Shown here in pieces: positions 25,904 through 33,209 of a stretch of 35,508 nucleotides of DNA; position 1 is the stretch's first letter, and the number at the start of each line of letters is the position of its first letter. Location: the IMG/VR virus record IMGVR_UViG_3300046007_013046, positions 1 to 35,508 of that record; one strand, 5' to 3'. Source of the stretch: a virus. Both the position numbers and the translations under genes were made by a program. The notes under the pieces are model-generated. The model was not told where the DNA came from and did not search any database. It was given only the letters and a program-made list of their open reading frames with translations.

Positions 25904-26603
25904 TAAATTTGTTTATTGTAAAATAAATAGATTATCTCCTGAGGCACCAGTACCCATTTTAACCCCATGTAAAACCACTAAAAACTCGGGTATGGCCGGT
26001 AATGTGGTTGCTAATTTAAAAGCGTTAGAACCTACTTGCATTACTATGCTTTTAGGGCAAACTGAGGTTATTACTAAAACTCGTTATGTGGAGGAAAAAT
26101 CTAACCATATGTTTCTTAGACTTGATGAAGGTGAAGAAAACATAACCCCTATTAAATGGACTAAAGATTTTGAAACCATCATTAAAGATTCAGATTTAGT
26201 AATTGTAAGTGATTATAATAAAGGATTTTTAGATACTACCAGTTTATGGAATATTGGTCATTTATCTAAATTATCTATTTTAGATACTAAACGTAAACTA
26301 ACCCCCGATATAGCTAATAAATTTTCATTTATTAAATTAAATGAAAGTGAATCTAAAAATAATCAACATTTGGACCCTAAAAATATTATTGTTACTTTAG
26401 GTTCTCAAGGAGCTTATTATAATGGTGAATTAATCCCTCAAAAAAATCCCCAACAAACAATAGATGTTTCAGGGGCGGGGGATACATTTGTAGCAGCTTT
26501 TGCTGTTAAATTTTTAGAAACATTAGAAGAAAAAGTTTCAATTGAATACGCTAATAAAATATCTAGTATAGTAGTAAGTAAAAGAGGAGTAGTAACCCCA
26601 TGA
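25869..26603 (+). CDS. PfkB-family sugar kinase, heptose-7-phosphate kinase-like
   Basis: 244 residues. VLVIGETCVDKFVYCKINRLSPEAPVPIL resembles the HldE/RfaE kinase start, with R-SPEAPVP being characteristic. GMAGNVVANLKAL is the PfkB glycine motif, and DVSGAGDTFVAAFA holds the catalytic Asp in GAGD. Related enzymes phosphorylate D-glycero-D-manno-heptose-7-phosphate at C1. It is about 70-80 residues shorter than typical HldE kinase domains, with a thin region after about residue 70, and the cytidylyltransferase part is absent. Other PfkB sugars are possible. Confidence 0.8.
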   Translation: MKVLVIGETCVDKFVYCKINRLSPEAPVPILTPCKTTKNSGMAGNVVANLKALEPTCITMLLGQTEVITKTRYVEEKSNHMFLRLDEGEENITPIKWTKDFETIIKDSDLVIVSDYNKGFLDTTSLWNIGHLSKLSILDTKRKLTPDIANKFSFIKLNESESKNNQHLDPKNIIVTLGSQGAYYNGELIPQKNPQQTIDVSGAGDTFVAAFAVKFLETLEEKVSIEYANKISSIVVSKRGVVTP

Positions 26604-27547
26604 AAACATTTGAATTAGTAAATTACAACTTTGACGAACAACGAATTGACTTTCGTGTCCAGTATCCTTTAAAAGATGGTTATATTATAGCTAAAGACAT
26701 TGATTTAGAAGCTACAATATATAAGATGAAATTATGGAATGTACAACCTGATTTGTATGTTTTTTTTCAACCTACTCCTAAACACGGGTTTGACTTTGGT
26801 AGAGAAGATTTTGGTGGTTTTATATTTGAGTTGATTGATGAAGGTGTAGTATTAGATAGAATTATATTGCGTTTTAGGTATACTAATTTATACAAATATA
26901 AACAAAATATAAATGATTTTTATCATCCGTCATTTGTTAATTACAGAGAATTTTTTGTATATGATAAATACAAAGATTTTGATTTAAATAATTGTGAAAA
27001 AACAATTGATGCTGGAGCTAGTGTAGGTTTATTTACACAGTATATTTTAAATCGTGGAGCAAAACAAGTATGTTCAATCGAATGTGATGATAGAAGTGTT
27101 AAAGCACTAACAGGAAATTTTTATAGTAATCCTAACGTAACAATCATCCCTAAAGCATTATCTGGAGAAGAAGGTGATATTACCCTATATTGGAAAGAAG
27201 ATAATCCACTTATCTCAACATTAGATCTTCACCATAGTGAATTTGCTTATTCAGAAAATCCAAATTCTAAAATAATCCCATGTACAACACTAGAACGAAT
27301 TATAAGTAATTTAGGATGGGATAAAATAGATTTATTAAAACTAGATATTGAAGGAGCAGAATGGGATGTTATTGATAGTACTCCTAACTCATTATTTGAG
27401 ATAACGTCTAAAATTCTTATGGAATATCATAGTCCAAATGGTCGTTTAAATGATGTGATCGAAAGATTTAATTCACTTGGATTTAAACATAAGTTTGAAG
27501 ATGGTAGTTTTGTAGACAGTGAAAACGGAACAATCTTCTTTTATTAA
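26600..27547 (+). CDS. FkbM-family methyltransferase
   Basis: 315 residues. The SAM-binding motif is TIDAGASVGLFTQYIL (about 135-150). SIECDDRSVKALTGNF is motif II, and DLLKLDIEGAEWDVI is the FkbM hallmark. About 120 residues precede the domain, possibly an acceptor-binding region. FkbM enzymes O-methylate sugars or similar small molecules. It is coupled to the sugar kinase by ATGA overlap, so a methylated sugar derivative is plausible. Confidence 0.88.
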   Translation: MKTFELVNYNFDEQRIDFRVQYPLKDGYIIAKDIDLEATIYKMKLWNVQPDLYVFFQPTPKHGFDFGREDFGGFIFELIDEGVVLDRIILRFRYTNLYKYKQNINDFYHPSFVNYREFFVYDKYKDFDLNNCEKTIDAGASVGLFTQYILNRGAKQVCSIECDDRSVKALTGNFYSNPNVTIIPKALSGEEGDITLYWKEDNPLISTLDLHHSEFAYSENPNSKIIPCTTLERIISNLGWDKIDLLKLDIEGAEWDVIDSTPNSLFEITSKILMEYHSPNGRLNDVIERFNSLGFKHKFEDGSFVDSENGTIFFY

Positions 27548-27550
27548 AAA

Positions 27551-27580
27551 TTTGGCTTCCTGAAATTTCTTTCGTATATT
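27551..27580 (+). promoter_or_regulatory. promoter of the SWIM/HNH operon
   Basis: TTTGG (27551-27555), 18 bases, GTATATT (27574-27580), 21 bases before ATG 27602. From 27571 to the start codon the sequence is identical to 30299-30332. Confidence 0.75.
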
Positions 27581-27601
27581 CACGACATAGAAATAAAGGT
27601 T

Positions 27602-28048
27602 ATGGCACTTTGGAAGTTTAGCAATTTAAACAAGTACGGTAATTGGAGACACAGGATTATTTCTTGGCCTGACAATAAACCATTCTCACACGGTCCTGGT
27701 TTCGGTAAAGCAGTTGGTGCAAGACGTTTTAAATACGATTTTGAACACATGTATGCTCCAGCTATATTTGTATCTCCAATCAGCAAACAAAAATACATTG
27801 TACCTGGTTGGCAAAAAGTTCATCCTGATACTCAATTAAGCGATATTAATTGGATTAAACCTGAACCTAAAAAAGCAGAAGTACCTCAAGAACCACAAAC
27901 TTGGAAATTTGAATCAAGTAGTGATCCAGGTAGTTTCTATATTGTACGACAAGTTGGTCTTACTTTTAAATGTAATTGTCCAGGTGTATGGCGGTCTAAA
28001 GATCGTAAATGTAAGCATATTAAGGAGGTAGAAAAATGTGTAAAGTAA
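27602..28048 (+). CDS. SWIM zinc-finger-like protein
   Basis: 148 residues. The C-terminal part has the SWIM pattern C-x-C-x(n)-C-x-H: FKCNCPGVW...KCKHIKEV. The N-terminal 85 residues are aromatic and basic (WKFSNLNKYGNWRHRIISW), perhaps a DNA-binding surface, joined by a Pro/Glu-rich linker (EPKKAEVPQEP). SWIM domains occur in DNA- and protein-binding factors. The start follows AAAGGTT. It shares 13 bases with the HNH gene. Confidence 0.75.
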   Translation: MALWKFSNLNKYGNWRHRIISWPDNKPFSHGPGFGKAVGARRFKYDFEHMYAPAIFVSPISKQKYIVPGWQKVHPDTQLSDINWIKPEPKKAEVPQEPQTWKFESSSDPGSFYIVRQVGLTFKCNCPGVWRSKDRKCKHIKEVEKCVK

Positions 28049-28410
28049 GCTGGTGTGTAAAAGAACCACTAAAATACATGAATGGTGTTTCTAAAGCATA
28101 TTGTGAAACTCACGTTCAGTATAAAAAATATGCTTCAAATGCTCCAGTACGTCCTTGGTTAATGTATAAGGTAGAAAAAGTAATCAATAATGATTTAATT
28201 TGTGAACATTGTGGTTTAGATATGGTTAATCATTATAAAGATACTAATCTAAAAGCTATTATTACAGCAATGGATGTTGACCATATCAACCCATCTATTA
28301 AAGGCACACCAGAAGGTGAACAACCAAGTAACTATCAATTACTTTGTAAAATGTGTCACATCATTAAATCATATGATGAAGGTGATTATATAAATAAAAA
28401 ATATAGATAA
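28036..28410 (+). CDS. HNH endonuclease
   Basis: 124 residues. ICEHCG is the first zinc pair, MDVDHINPSIKG holds the catalytic His, and SNYQLLCKMCHIIKS holds the Asn and the second zinc pair plus final His, a full HNH set. It may cut DNA as a homing or packaging-type nuclease. A good Shine-Dalgarno sequence AAGGAGGT (28022-28029) lies six bases before the start, exceptional in this window, though it also encodes part of the preceding protein. Confidence 0.85.
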   Translation: MCKVSWCVKEPLKYMNGVSKAYCETHVQYKKYASNAPVRPWLMYKVEKVINNDLICEHCGLDMVNHYKDTNLKAIITAMDVDHINPSIKGTPEGEQPSNYQLLCKMCHIIKSYDEGDYINKKYR

Positions 28411-28634
28411 TGGCAAGAAGTAAAGCATATGGGGATCAACCAGTAGTAGTTGTCTTCAAAACATCAAATCGTTCAAACGCTCAAACCAAAATGAAAGTGT
28501 TCAACAATCGTAATATCGATGAGATAATCGATGTTAAAGTTAAACTACCAGGTATCCCCGAAACAGCAGTGTGGCTTGAGGTAGGAATTGGAGAGAGTTT
28601 TATCACCAAATTTGGCAATAAGTACAAAATTTAA
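28410..28634 (+). CDS. hypothetical small protein
   Basis: 74 residues, mostly predicted strands with one helix region NRNIDEIIDVKVKLPGIPETAVWLEVGIG. Not recognised. The start overlaps the last base of the HNH stop. Its 3' end carries the box of the next promoter. Confidence 0.62.
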   Translation: MARSKAYGDQPVVVVFKTSNRSNAQTKMKVFNNRNIDEIIDVKVKLPGIPETAVWLEVGIGESFITKFGNKYKI

Positions 28635-28640
28635 TATATT
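28606..28640 (+). promoter_or_regulatory. promoter with palindromic box
   Basis: TTTGG (28611-28615), 18 bases, ATATATT (28634-28640), 26 bases before ATG 28667. The box is the right half of the palindrome CCAAATTTGG (28606-28615), inside the end of the upstream gene. Confidence 0.6.
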
Positions 28641-28666
28641 TATCACATATAATTAAACTATAAAAA

Positions 28667-29350
28667 ATGGCAACACGTGCTTTAATTGGATACATGGAAA
28701 ATGGAGTTTTAACTTCAACCTATAACCATTACGATGGCTACCCTGAAAATTTAGGTAAAGCTTTAAATACATTCTATAATACACCTGAAAAAGCAAAAGA
28801 AATTGCTAACAAAGGTTATATTAGCTATGTTGATCCCGAAACAGGTGAAATCGAAGCTAAAAACCAAGACACTCCAGATAAATTAGATTTAAACAAATTA
28901 GATCCAGAACAAGCAACTTTAGAAGTAGCAGATTTGGTAGATTCATATGGTGCTGATTATGCTTATTTCTATAGTGCAGATGCTGGTTCATGGGATAATA
29001 TCAAAAACTATGGTAAGAGACAAATGTCGGATGCTTTAGAAGGTATTTTATTCCAAGGCAGTGAAAAAATGGATGAATCTATTGATGAAGCTAAAGACGT
29101 TAAAGGTCATGTAATGATGTTACTTGATAAAGTAGAATCAAAACTTAAACCTGAAGAAAAAGATATGTTTAGTACATATCAAGAATCCGTAATGCGTGAT
29201 GTTAAAGCAGGTGGTTCACGTTTAACTCAATACGAAGATTTTACATCTGAAGATATGGTTGAAGATTATAAAAACTATATTGCTGATAAAATGGATATTG
29301 ATGAAGCATTTGTGCGTCAGATGCAATATAAAGCAGGTATTATTAAATAA
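28667..29350 (+). CDS. hypothetical phage protein (MATRALIGY type)
   Basis: 227 residues. The N-terminus ATRALIGYMENGVLTSTYNH, then YDGYPENLGKALNTFYNT is a pattern I recall from other phage and some bacterial proteins of unknown function. A later acidic helical part (DESIDEAKDVKGHVMMLLDKV...) follows YGADYAYFYSADAGSWDN. No known catalytic site. It stands behind its own promoter, so it may be a single unit with the next gene. Confidence 0.72.
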   Translation: MATRALIGYMENGVLTSTYNHYDGYPENLGKALNTFYNTPEKAKEIANKGYISYVDPETGEIEAKNQDTPDKLDLNKLDPEQATLEVADLVDSYGADYAYFYSADAGSWDNIKNYGKRQMSDALEGILFQGSEKMDESIDEAKDVKGHVMMLLDKVESKLKPEEKDMFSTYQESVMRDVKAGGSRLTQYEDFTSEDMVEDYKNYIADKMDIDEAFVRQMQYKAGIIK

Positions 29351-29372
29351 AAATTAATAAAAATCAATAAAA

Positions 29373-30086
29373 ATGAAAAAAGCAGATAACTTTGACGCTA
29401 GTAAGTGGTTAGTAGAAAACAAAATCACTTTTCAATCTCGTTTAAATGAAGAAGAAGAATATTCAAGCGAGAGAATAAATCAACGTGATGTAGAAATAGC
29501 AGGTGGGGAGGTTATTAATCATACCTTTGATACTATTGATATGATTGATCTAGGTAATGGATATAAAGTAAAAGTCCTTTCTACATACTATTTTAGAGAT
29601 CCAGGAGTAAAAGGATACAGTGATTCTACTAGTGAAGAAAATCCTATGATAAGTGGAGTTAAAACCACATTAATGGACCCATCAGGTAAACCTATTAAAA
29701 ATCACAATTTTACAGGTTCAGGTCAATGGTGGATGCTTACCTCAGGAAAAAAATATTTTATGCCCCGAATCAAAGCATGGTGGGAAGAAAAAATGGGTAA
29801 ACTAGGTTTAGAAGAATCTAACTTAAACGAAAATTCAGATTTAGCATCTAAAATAGCAGCATTACCTGATTTCAACACAGCAATGAATCGTGAAAAATCT
29901 GAATTAGTAGTCGGTAAATATGTTGTTGTTCGCTATGATGACAGAGAATATGAAGATGGTCAAGACATGTATGTAGTATGGGACAATACTAGAGACCAAG
30001 ATGAAATTGGTTCATACGATGATGTTCCTGAATTTGAATCAATATATCCAAACGAAGTAGCTAATTGGTTGAAACAAAACGCATAA
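29373..30086 (+). CDS. hypothetical protein with N-terminal WLVENKITFQSRL segment
   Basis: 237 residues, two parts. The start FDASKWLVENKITFQSRLNE resembles a short N-terminal motif (F-x-x-x-x-(F/W)LxENK(I/L)TxxSRL) that I recall from other Bacteroidota and aquatic phage proteins. Residues about 30-140 look beta-rich with GQWWMLTSGKKYFMPRIKAWW. Residues 165-237 form a second region with ELVVGKYVVVRYDD. LNE occurs at 24-26 and 151-153, a form of the T4 prohead protease site (L/I-x-E). A structural role is possible but unproven. Confidence 0.65.
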   Translation: MKKADNFDASKWLVENKITFQSRLNEEEEYSSERINQRDVEIAGGEVINHTFDTIDMIDLGNGYKVKVLSTYYFRDPGVKGYSDSTSEENPMISGVKTTLMDPSGKPIKNHNFTGSGQWWMLTSGKKYFMPRIKAWWEEKMGKLGLEESNLNENSDLASKIAALPDFNTAMNREKSELVVGKYVVVRYDDREYEDGQDMYVVWDNTRDQDEIGSYDDVPEFESIYPNEVANWLKQNA

Positions 30087-30137
30087 TTTAGAATCATTCT
30101 AAATGACGAAGGGGGTTGGAAATCAACCCCCTTTTTT
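30086..30137 (+). terminator. tandem hairpins ending in a strong intrinsic terminator
   Basis: First hairpin ATTTAGAA-TCA-TTCTAAAT (30086-30104), 8-bp stem. Second GGGGGTTG-GAAAT-CAACCCCC (30111-30131), 8-bp stem with five G:C pairs at its base, followed by six T (30132-30137). It follows the stop of the 237-residue protein and is the best terminator in the window. Its left arm and loop border contain the GTTGG box of the next promoter. Confidence 0.88.
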
Positions 30138-30144
30138 GTATATT
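30115..30144 (+). promoter_or_regulatory. promoter embedded in terminator
   Basis: GTTGG (30115-30119), 18 bases, GTATATT (30138-30144) then TAC. The following ATG is only 6 bases after the element, so the RNA would be leaderless or nearly so. Confidence 0.6.
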
Positions 30145-30150
30145 TACCAC

Positions 30151-30291
30151 ATGATGAAAGAAGAGCATAAAATAAATGGTTTAGATGTTCGTCACGTAGC
30201 TCAAATCGTGCGACGTAAAATGATTACTCGTACTAAACCTAGTAAAAAAGTTTATTCTCGAAAAAATCTTAAAAAAGATTTGGAATCCTGA
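30151..30291 (+). CDS. tiny basic protein, possibly from a leaderless mRNA
   Basis: 46 residues from ATG 30151 (ATGATG; 30154 also possible). An upstream in-frame start at 30103 would run through the terminator and promoter and is rejected. It is basic: VRHVAQIVRRKMITRTKPSKK, then RKNLKKDL. Not recognised; perhaps a nucleic-acid-binding protein. Confidence 0.5.
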   Translation: MMKEEHKINGLDVRHVAQIVRRKMITRTKPSKKVYSRKNLKKDLES

Positions 30292-30308
30292 GGAATTGTT
30301 CGTATATT
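30279..30308 (+). promoter_or_regulatory. promoter, duplicate of 27571-27604 leader
   Basis: TTTGG (30279-30283), 18 bases, GTATATT (30302-30308), 21 bases before ATG 30330. The 34 bases 30299-30332 repeat 27571-27604 exactly. A 7-bp hairpin AAATCTT-AAAA-AAGATTT (30264-30281) touches the box. Confidence 0.75.
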
Positions 30309-30329
30309 CACGACATAGAAATAAAGGTT

Positions 30330-30689
30330 ATGAAAAGATTTGAAATAGAAAAACAAGAGTTATTTATTGCGTTAGCAAGTATTTTGAATACTAAAGGTGC
30401 TGACATTGAGATGGAAAGTAGTTGGGATAGTATCAACAAAACAATTGAATATATTAATGTTCCTGTAATTCGTGGGTACATGGGTCCTGAAGGTGAGGGA
30501 TTTTATTTTAGAGCTCGCCGTGATTATTTTGGTTTAAGTGCTGATAAGTTATTTAATAGTTTTCCAATCAATATTGATGGTTATAAGTTTGAAGCAGTAA
30601 GTTTTAGTGATTATGAAGTTGATGATGATCGTACTTGGTCTGAAAGTATTAGTTTTATTGTTACTAAAGATGGCAAAAACGTCATCTAA
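30330..30689 (+). CDS. hypothetical protein
   Basis: 119 residues, not recognised. An N-terminal helix (EKQELFIALASILNTKG) is followed by strands (INVPVIRGYMG, GFYFRARRDYFG, YKFEAVSFSDYEV, ISFIVTKDG). The start follows AAAGGTT after its own promoter; another promoter starts just after the stop, so it is probably transcribed alone or as a first gene. Confidence 0.68.
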   Translation: MKRFEIEKQELFIALASILNTKGADIEMESSWDSINKTIEYINVPVIRGYMGPEGEGFYFRARRDYFGLSADKLFNSFPINIDGYKFEAVSFSDYEVDDDRTWSESISFIVTKDGKNVI

Positions 30690-30693
30690 AAAA

Positions 30694-30723
30694 TTTGGTT
30701 TTCTGAAAGATTGTTCGTATATT
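30694..30723 (+). promoter_or_regulatory. promoter before 30749 gene
   Basis: TTTGG (30694-30698), 18 bases, GTATATT (30717-30723) then TAC, 25 bases before ATG 30749. A full consensus match. Confidence 0.73.
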
Positions 30724-30748
30724 TACCCCATAAGATAAAATAAGAGTT

Positions 30749-31123
30749 ATGAAAGATAATAAATTTTTGACAAACAAGTGGCTTGAAATTAAGAAAATGT
30801 TCGAAGCCAACACTAATGGTTCTAAAGAGTATGGTTCGAATTTCGAACTTGATGGTGAATTAGATGAGTTGACTCAACACTTCCTAGGTTATATTGCTAA
30901 ATTGACTTTGTCTAAAGGTTTTGATGCCGAAGTAGAAGGTGTTAAATTGGATCTTTGGAAAGAGCGTATTTGGAGTTTAATTGAAAACGCAGGTTTGCTT
31001 CCAAATATTGCTTGGAAAGATGAACTTGAAGAAGAAAAAGAAATCGAAGATACTTGGAACGAGTACAATGATGAGTTTGATATTGATATTGATGCTTTAG
31101 AAAAACAAGCTTATGGATTCTGA
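30749..31123 (+). CDS. hypothetical acidic protein
   Basis: 124 residues, helical and acidic: LTNKWLEIKKMFEAN, LDGELDELTQHFLGYIAKLTLSKGF, LWKERIWSLIENAGLLPNIAW, then a strongly acidic tail (DELEEEKEIEDTWNEYNDEFDI). Not recognised. The start follows AGAGTT. An acidic tail of this kind could mimic DNA, as in several phage anti-defence proteins, but there is no direct evidence. Confidence 0.68.
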   Translation: MKDNKFLTNKWLEIKKMFEANTNGSKEYGSNFELDGELDELTQHFLGYIAKLTLSKGFDAEVEGVKLDLWKERIWSLIENAGLLPNIAWKDELEEEKEIEDTWNEYNDEFDIDIDALEKQAYGF

Positions 31124-31247
31124 AACTAAAGAACGTTTGTATAAAGAATTAATGGGTATCCTAATGTCACTTGAAGAAGGAGATTTTAATGGAGCCACAA
31201 TGGAACTTGAATATTTAATTAACCAAATCAAATTTGACCAACTATGA
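31113..31247 (+). CDS. tiny acidic helical protein
   Basis: 44 residues: MDSETKERLYKELMGILMS, then a helix ending NQIKFDQL. It overlaps the upstream gene by 11 bases and the downstream gene by 4 (ATGA), which supports it as a coupled gene. Not recognised. Confidence 0.55.
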   Translation: MDSETKERLYKELMGILMSLEEGDFNGATMELEYLINQIKFDQL

Positions 31248-31525
31248 AATTCCTAGAACTAACAGGATACGGAAATAATTTTAAACACATTATTTCTCTT
31301 AAATCAGTCTCAGACATTACATTTGAACCTAGTTACACACATATTATACTCAATAATGGTACTTCAGTTAATGTAATTGAAAATAAAGAAGAAATCATTC
31401 AGATGATCTATCATCTTGAAGGTTTTATTACCAATAAAGAAGCAGCTTCACTTAATGAATTTTATCAACATAATGGTAGTGATGCTTGGGATGTATCAAT
31501 ACATGATGATGAATTGCCTTTCTAA
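31244..31525 (+). CDS. small protein with SSB-like acidic tip
   Basis: 93 residues. The first half is beta-rich (HIISLKSVSDITFEPSYTHIILNNGTSVNVI), the second helical. It ends HDDELPF, like the DDDIPF tip by which bacterial SSB proteins dock repair and replication partners, but the protein lacks a recognisable OB fold of normal length. It may borrow SSB partners or be a very small ssDNA-binding protein. The ATG of the next gene starts right after its stop. Confidence 0.6.
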   Translation: MKFLELTGYGNNFKHIISLKSVSDITFEPSYTHIILNNGTSVNVIENKEEIIQMIYHLEGFITNKEAASLNEFYQHNGSDAWDVSIHDDELPF

Positions 31526-31753
31526 ATGAAACCAAAATTTGTACTTGATTTACATGGTGTTAAACACCAGGATGTAGAACACACTTTAGAGAATTTTTTC
31601 CTATGGGAAAACAATATTATCTCACAATCAATTCAAGTAATCACAGGAAATTCAAGCGACATGCAAAAAGTAGTTTGCAAATGGCTTGATTCCAATGAAT
31701 TTTCTTATTACATTCCCTCACATAATACAGGAACAATTTACGTCAATGGCTGA
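31526..31753 (+). CDS. Smr-domain-like protein
   Basis: 75 residues, nearly only the domain. FVLDLHGVKHQDVEHTLENFF is the DLHG motif with helix, IQVITGNSSDMQKVVCKWLD matches the (I/V)ITGxGS...V..WL core, and NTGTIYVNG matches the GxxxV end. Smr domains nick or bind DNA, or act on RNA. The usual GKG/GRG loop is GNSS here. It overlaps the next gene by 8 bases. Confidence 0.75.
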   Translation: MKPKFVLDLHGVKHQDVEHTLENFFLWENNIISQSIQVITGNSSDMQKVVCKWLDSNEFSYYIPSHNTGTIYVNG

Positions 31754-32075
31754 AAAAAAAGGATTTACTGGAAAACTTCGTTATGATTTTAATGAAGCGC
31801 GTTGTTTAGAAATTTACATGGAATCACTGAATCGTTACTTTAGGGTAACGTGTAATGATTTTCGTTCTTGGGGAGGTAAACGTCGCATCTTGAATGTTGA
31901 TGATCCTAAAAATGCTTTTTATGAAGATTATTTCGGACCCGTCTATTATTTAGGTACCAATACTAAAGTATCAGCAGATAAGCTTGAACCAAAAACAATG
32001 CTACCTCCAGAAGGAGATTATCGTTCTTTTGGTAAATTGAGACCACATGAAAGACATTTGTTAGATAAAGTTTAA
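31746..32075 (+). CDS. hypothetical protein
   Basis: 109 residues from ATG 31746, which overlaps the Smr stop; an in-frame ATG 60 bases upstream would overlap the Smr gene more and adds a non-homologous start. Segments RYDFNEARCLEIYMESLNRYF and DFRSWGGKRRIL are followed by a tyrosine-rich part (FGPVYYLGTNTKV) and a C-terminal RPHERHLL. Not recognised. Confidence 0.6.
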   Translation: MAEKKGFTGKLRYDFNEARCLEIYMESLNRYFRVTCNDFRSWGGKRRILNVDDPKNAFYEDYFGPVYYLGTNTKVSADKLEPKTMLPPEGDYRSFGKLRPHERHLLDKV

Positions 32076-32098
32076 ATATTTATCAACACAACTGTTGT
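32071..32098 (+). promoter_or_regulatory. AT element and dyad before GT gene
   Basis: TTTAAATATTTAT (32071-32083) overlaps the stop of the previous gene. The dyad ACAAC-T-GTTGT (32088-32098) follows, five bases before ATG 32103. It may be an operator. There is no TTTGG box at the set spacing. Confidence 0.35.
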
Positions 32099-32102
32099 TT
32101 AA

Positions 32103-33209
32103 ATGAAGTTTAGCATTAGTACTACGTTCTACAAAAGGGATTTTGCTGTGGAAGAAATCTATAAGCAAGTCCTAGATCAAACCCATAATGATTGGGAATG
32201 GATAGTTACAGATGACTTTTCAGAAGAACATAGTGCTGAAGCTTTACTTTTAGATATTTGCTCTCAAGACTCTAGAGTAAAATATTTCCCCCAAACACGT
32301 AAAAAAGAAATGTATTGGAACCCTCAAAAAGGATGTTCTGGAGAATTTGTTTTACAATTAGATAGTGATGATTATCTATATCCTAGAACTTTAGAAATAT
32401 ATAATCACTTATTTTTAAAACATCCTGAGGTAGCTGGTATTAGTTGTTTAAGTCATACTGTTGATGCTGACGGTGAGTGGATTGAAATCCAAGGAGGTGG
32501 ACTTTATGATTCCGGAGAACATAATAAATTCCCTTACGTGCCAATGGGTAAGGCATTCCGAAATATATTTCCGGAATTTGATAATGGTACATTAAAATGG
32601 TATCAACAAGATACTAATATAGTTAGACACATTGAAACAATAGGTAAATGGTTATATCTACCTAGAGTACAATACAAATACTTCTATTCAGATACTACTA
32701 TATCTCGAGCACCCGGCCGAACACAAGAAGATTTTATTTCAATAGAAAAAGAACGTTTATTTATTGAATCAAAATTTCCTTATTTAGATAATCCTGACCA
32801 AACAACTGCTTTCTTATATTATCATCCAATTCAAGATACAGCTAGGGATTTTGCTTTAGCTGATTTTAATATAGGTAAACAAAGGAAAAAAATATTATAC
32901 GTTAAAGAAGATATTAAAGTATACGAAAAACAATTACTTAAAGAATTATTCTTTGACCAAGATTTATACTTTGATATAAATCAAAACATTAAATTTGATG
33001 AAATAATAATCAGAATTAATCCTAAAACATTTGCTGTTTTAGATTCTATTATTGATAAATTAAGAGAAACCAATATTCATACTAGTGTAAAACTTAGATT
33101 AGATACTAGAGATAATATTGATGCTTACGAATTTTTAACTAATAAATTTCCGGGTGGTTACGGTTGGTGCCAAAGCGGATGTGAAACTTATTTTATTACG
33201 GCGCTATGA
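32103..33209 (+). CDS. family 2 glycosyltransferase
   Basis: 368 residues. KFSISTTFYKRDFAVEEIYKQVL, WEWIVTDDFS and FVLQLDSDDYLYPRTLEIYN show the GT2 fold with LDSDD as the metal site; WYQQDTNIVRHI may belong to the acceptor side. A C-terminal part of about 120 residues after residue 240 has no match I recognise and may direct acceptor choice. It lies away from the main glycan island with two small genes and another transferase. Confidence 0.87.
   Translation: MKFSISTTFYKRDFAVEEIYKQVLDQTHNDWEWIVTDDFSEEHSAEALLLDICSQDSRVKYFPQTRKKEMYWNPQKGCSGEFVLQLDSDDYLYPRTLEIYNHLFLKHPEVAGISCLSHTVDADGEWIEIQGGGLYDSGEHNKFPYVPMGKAFRNIFPEFDNGTLKWYQQDTNIVRHIETIGKWLYLPRVQYKYFYSDTTISRAPGRTQEDFISIEKERLFIESKFPYLDNPDQTTAFLYYHPIQDTARDFALADFNIGKQRKKILYVKEDIKVYEKQLLKELFFDQDLYFDINQNIKFDEIIIRINPKTFAVLDSIIDKLRETNIHTSVKLRLDTRDNIDAYEFLTNKFPGGYGWCQSGCETYFITAL

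Noticed and set aside
30103-30150. Upstream start for the 46-residue protein
   Set aside because: The extension would translate the terminator hairpin and promoter.
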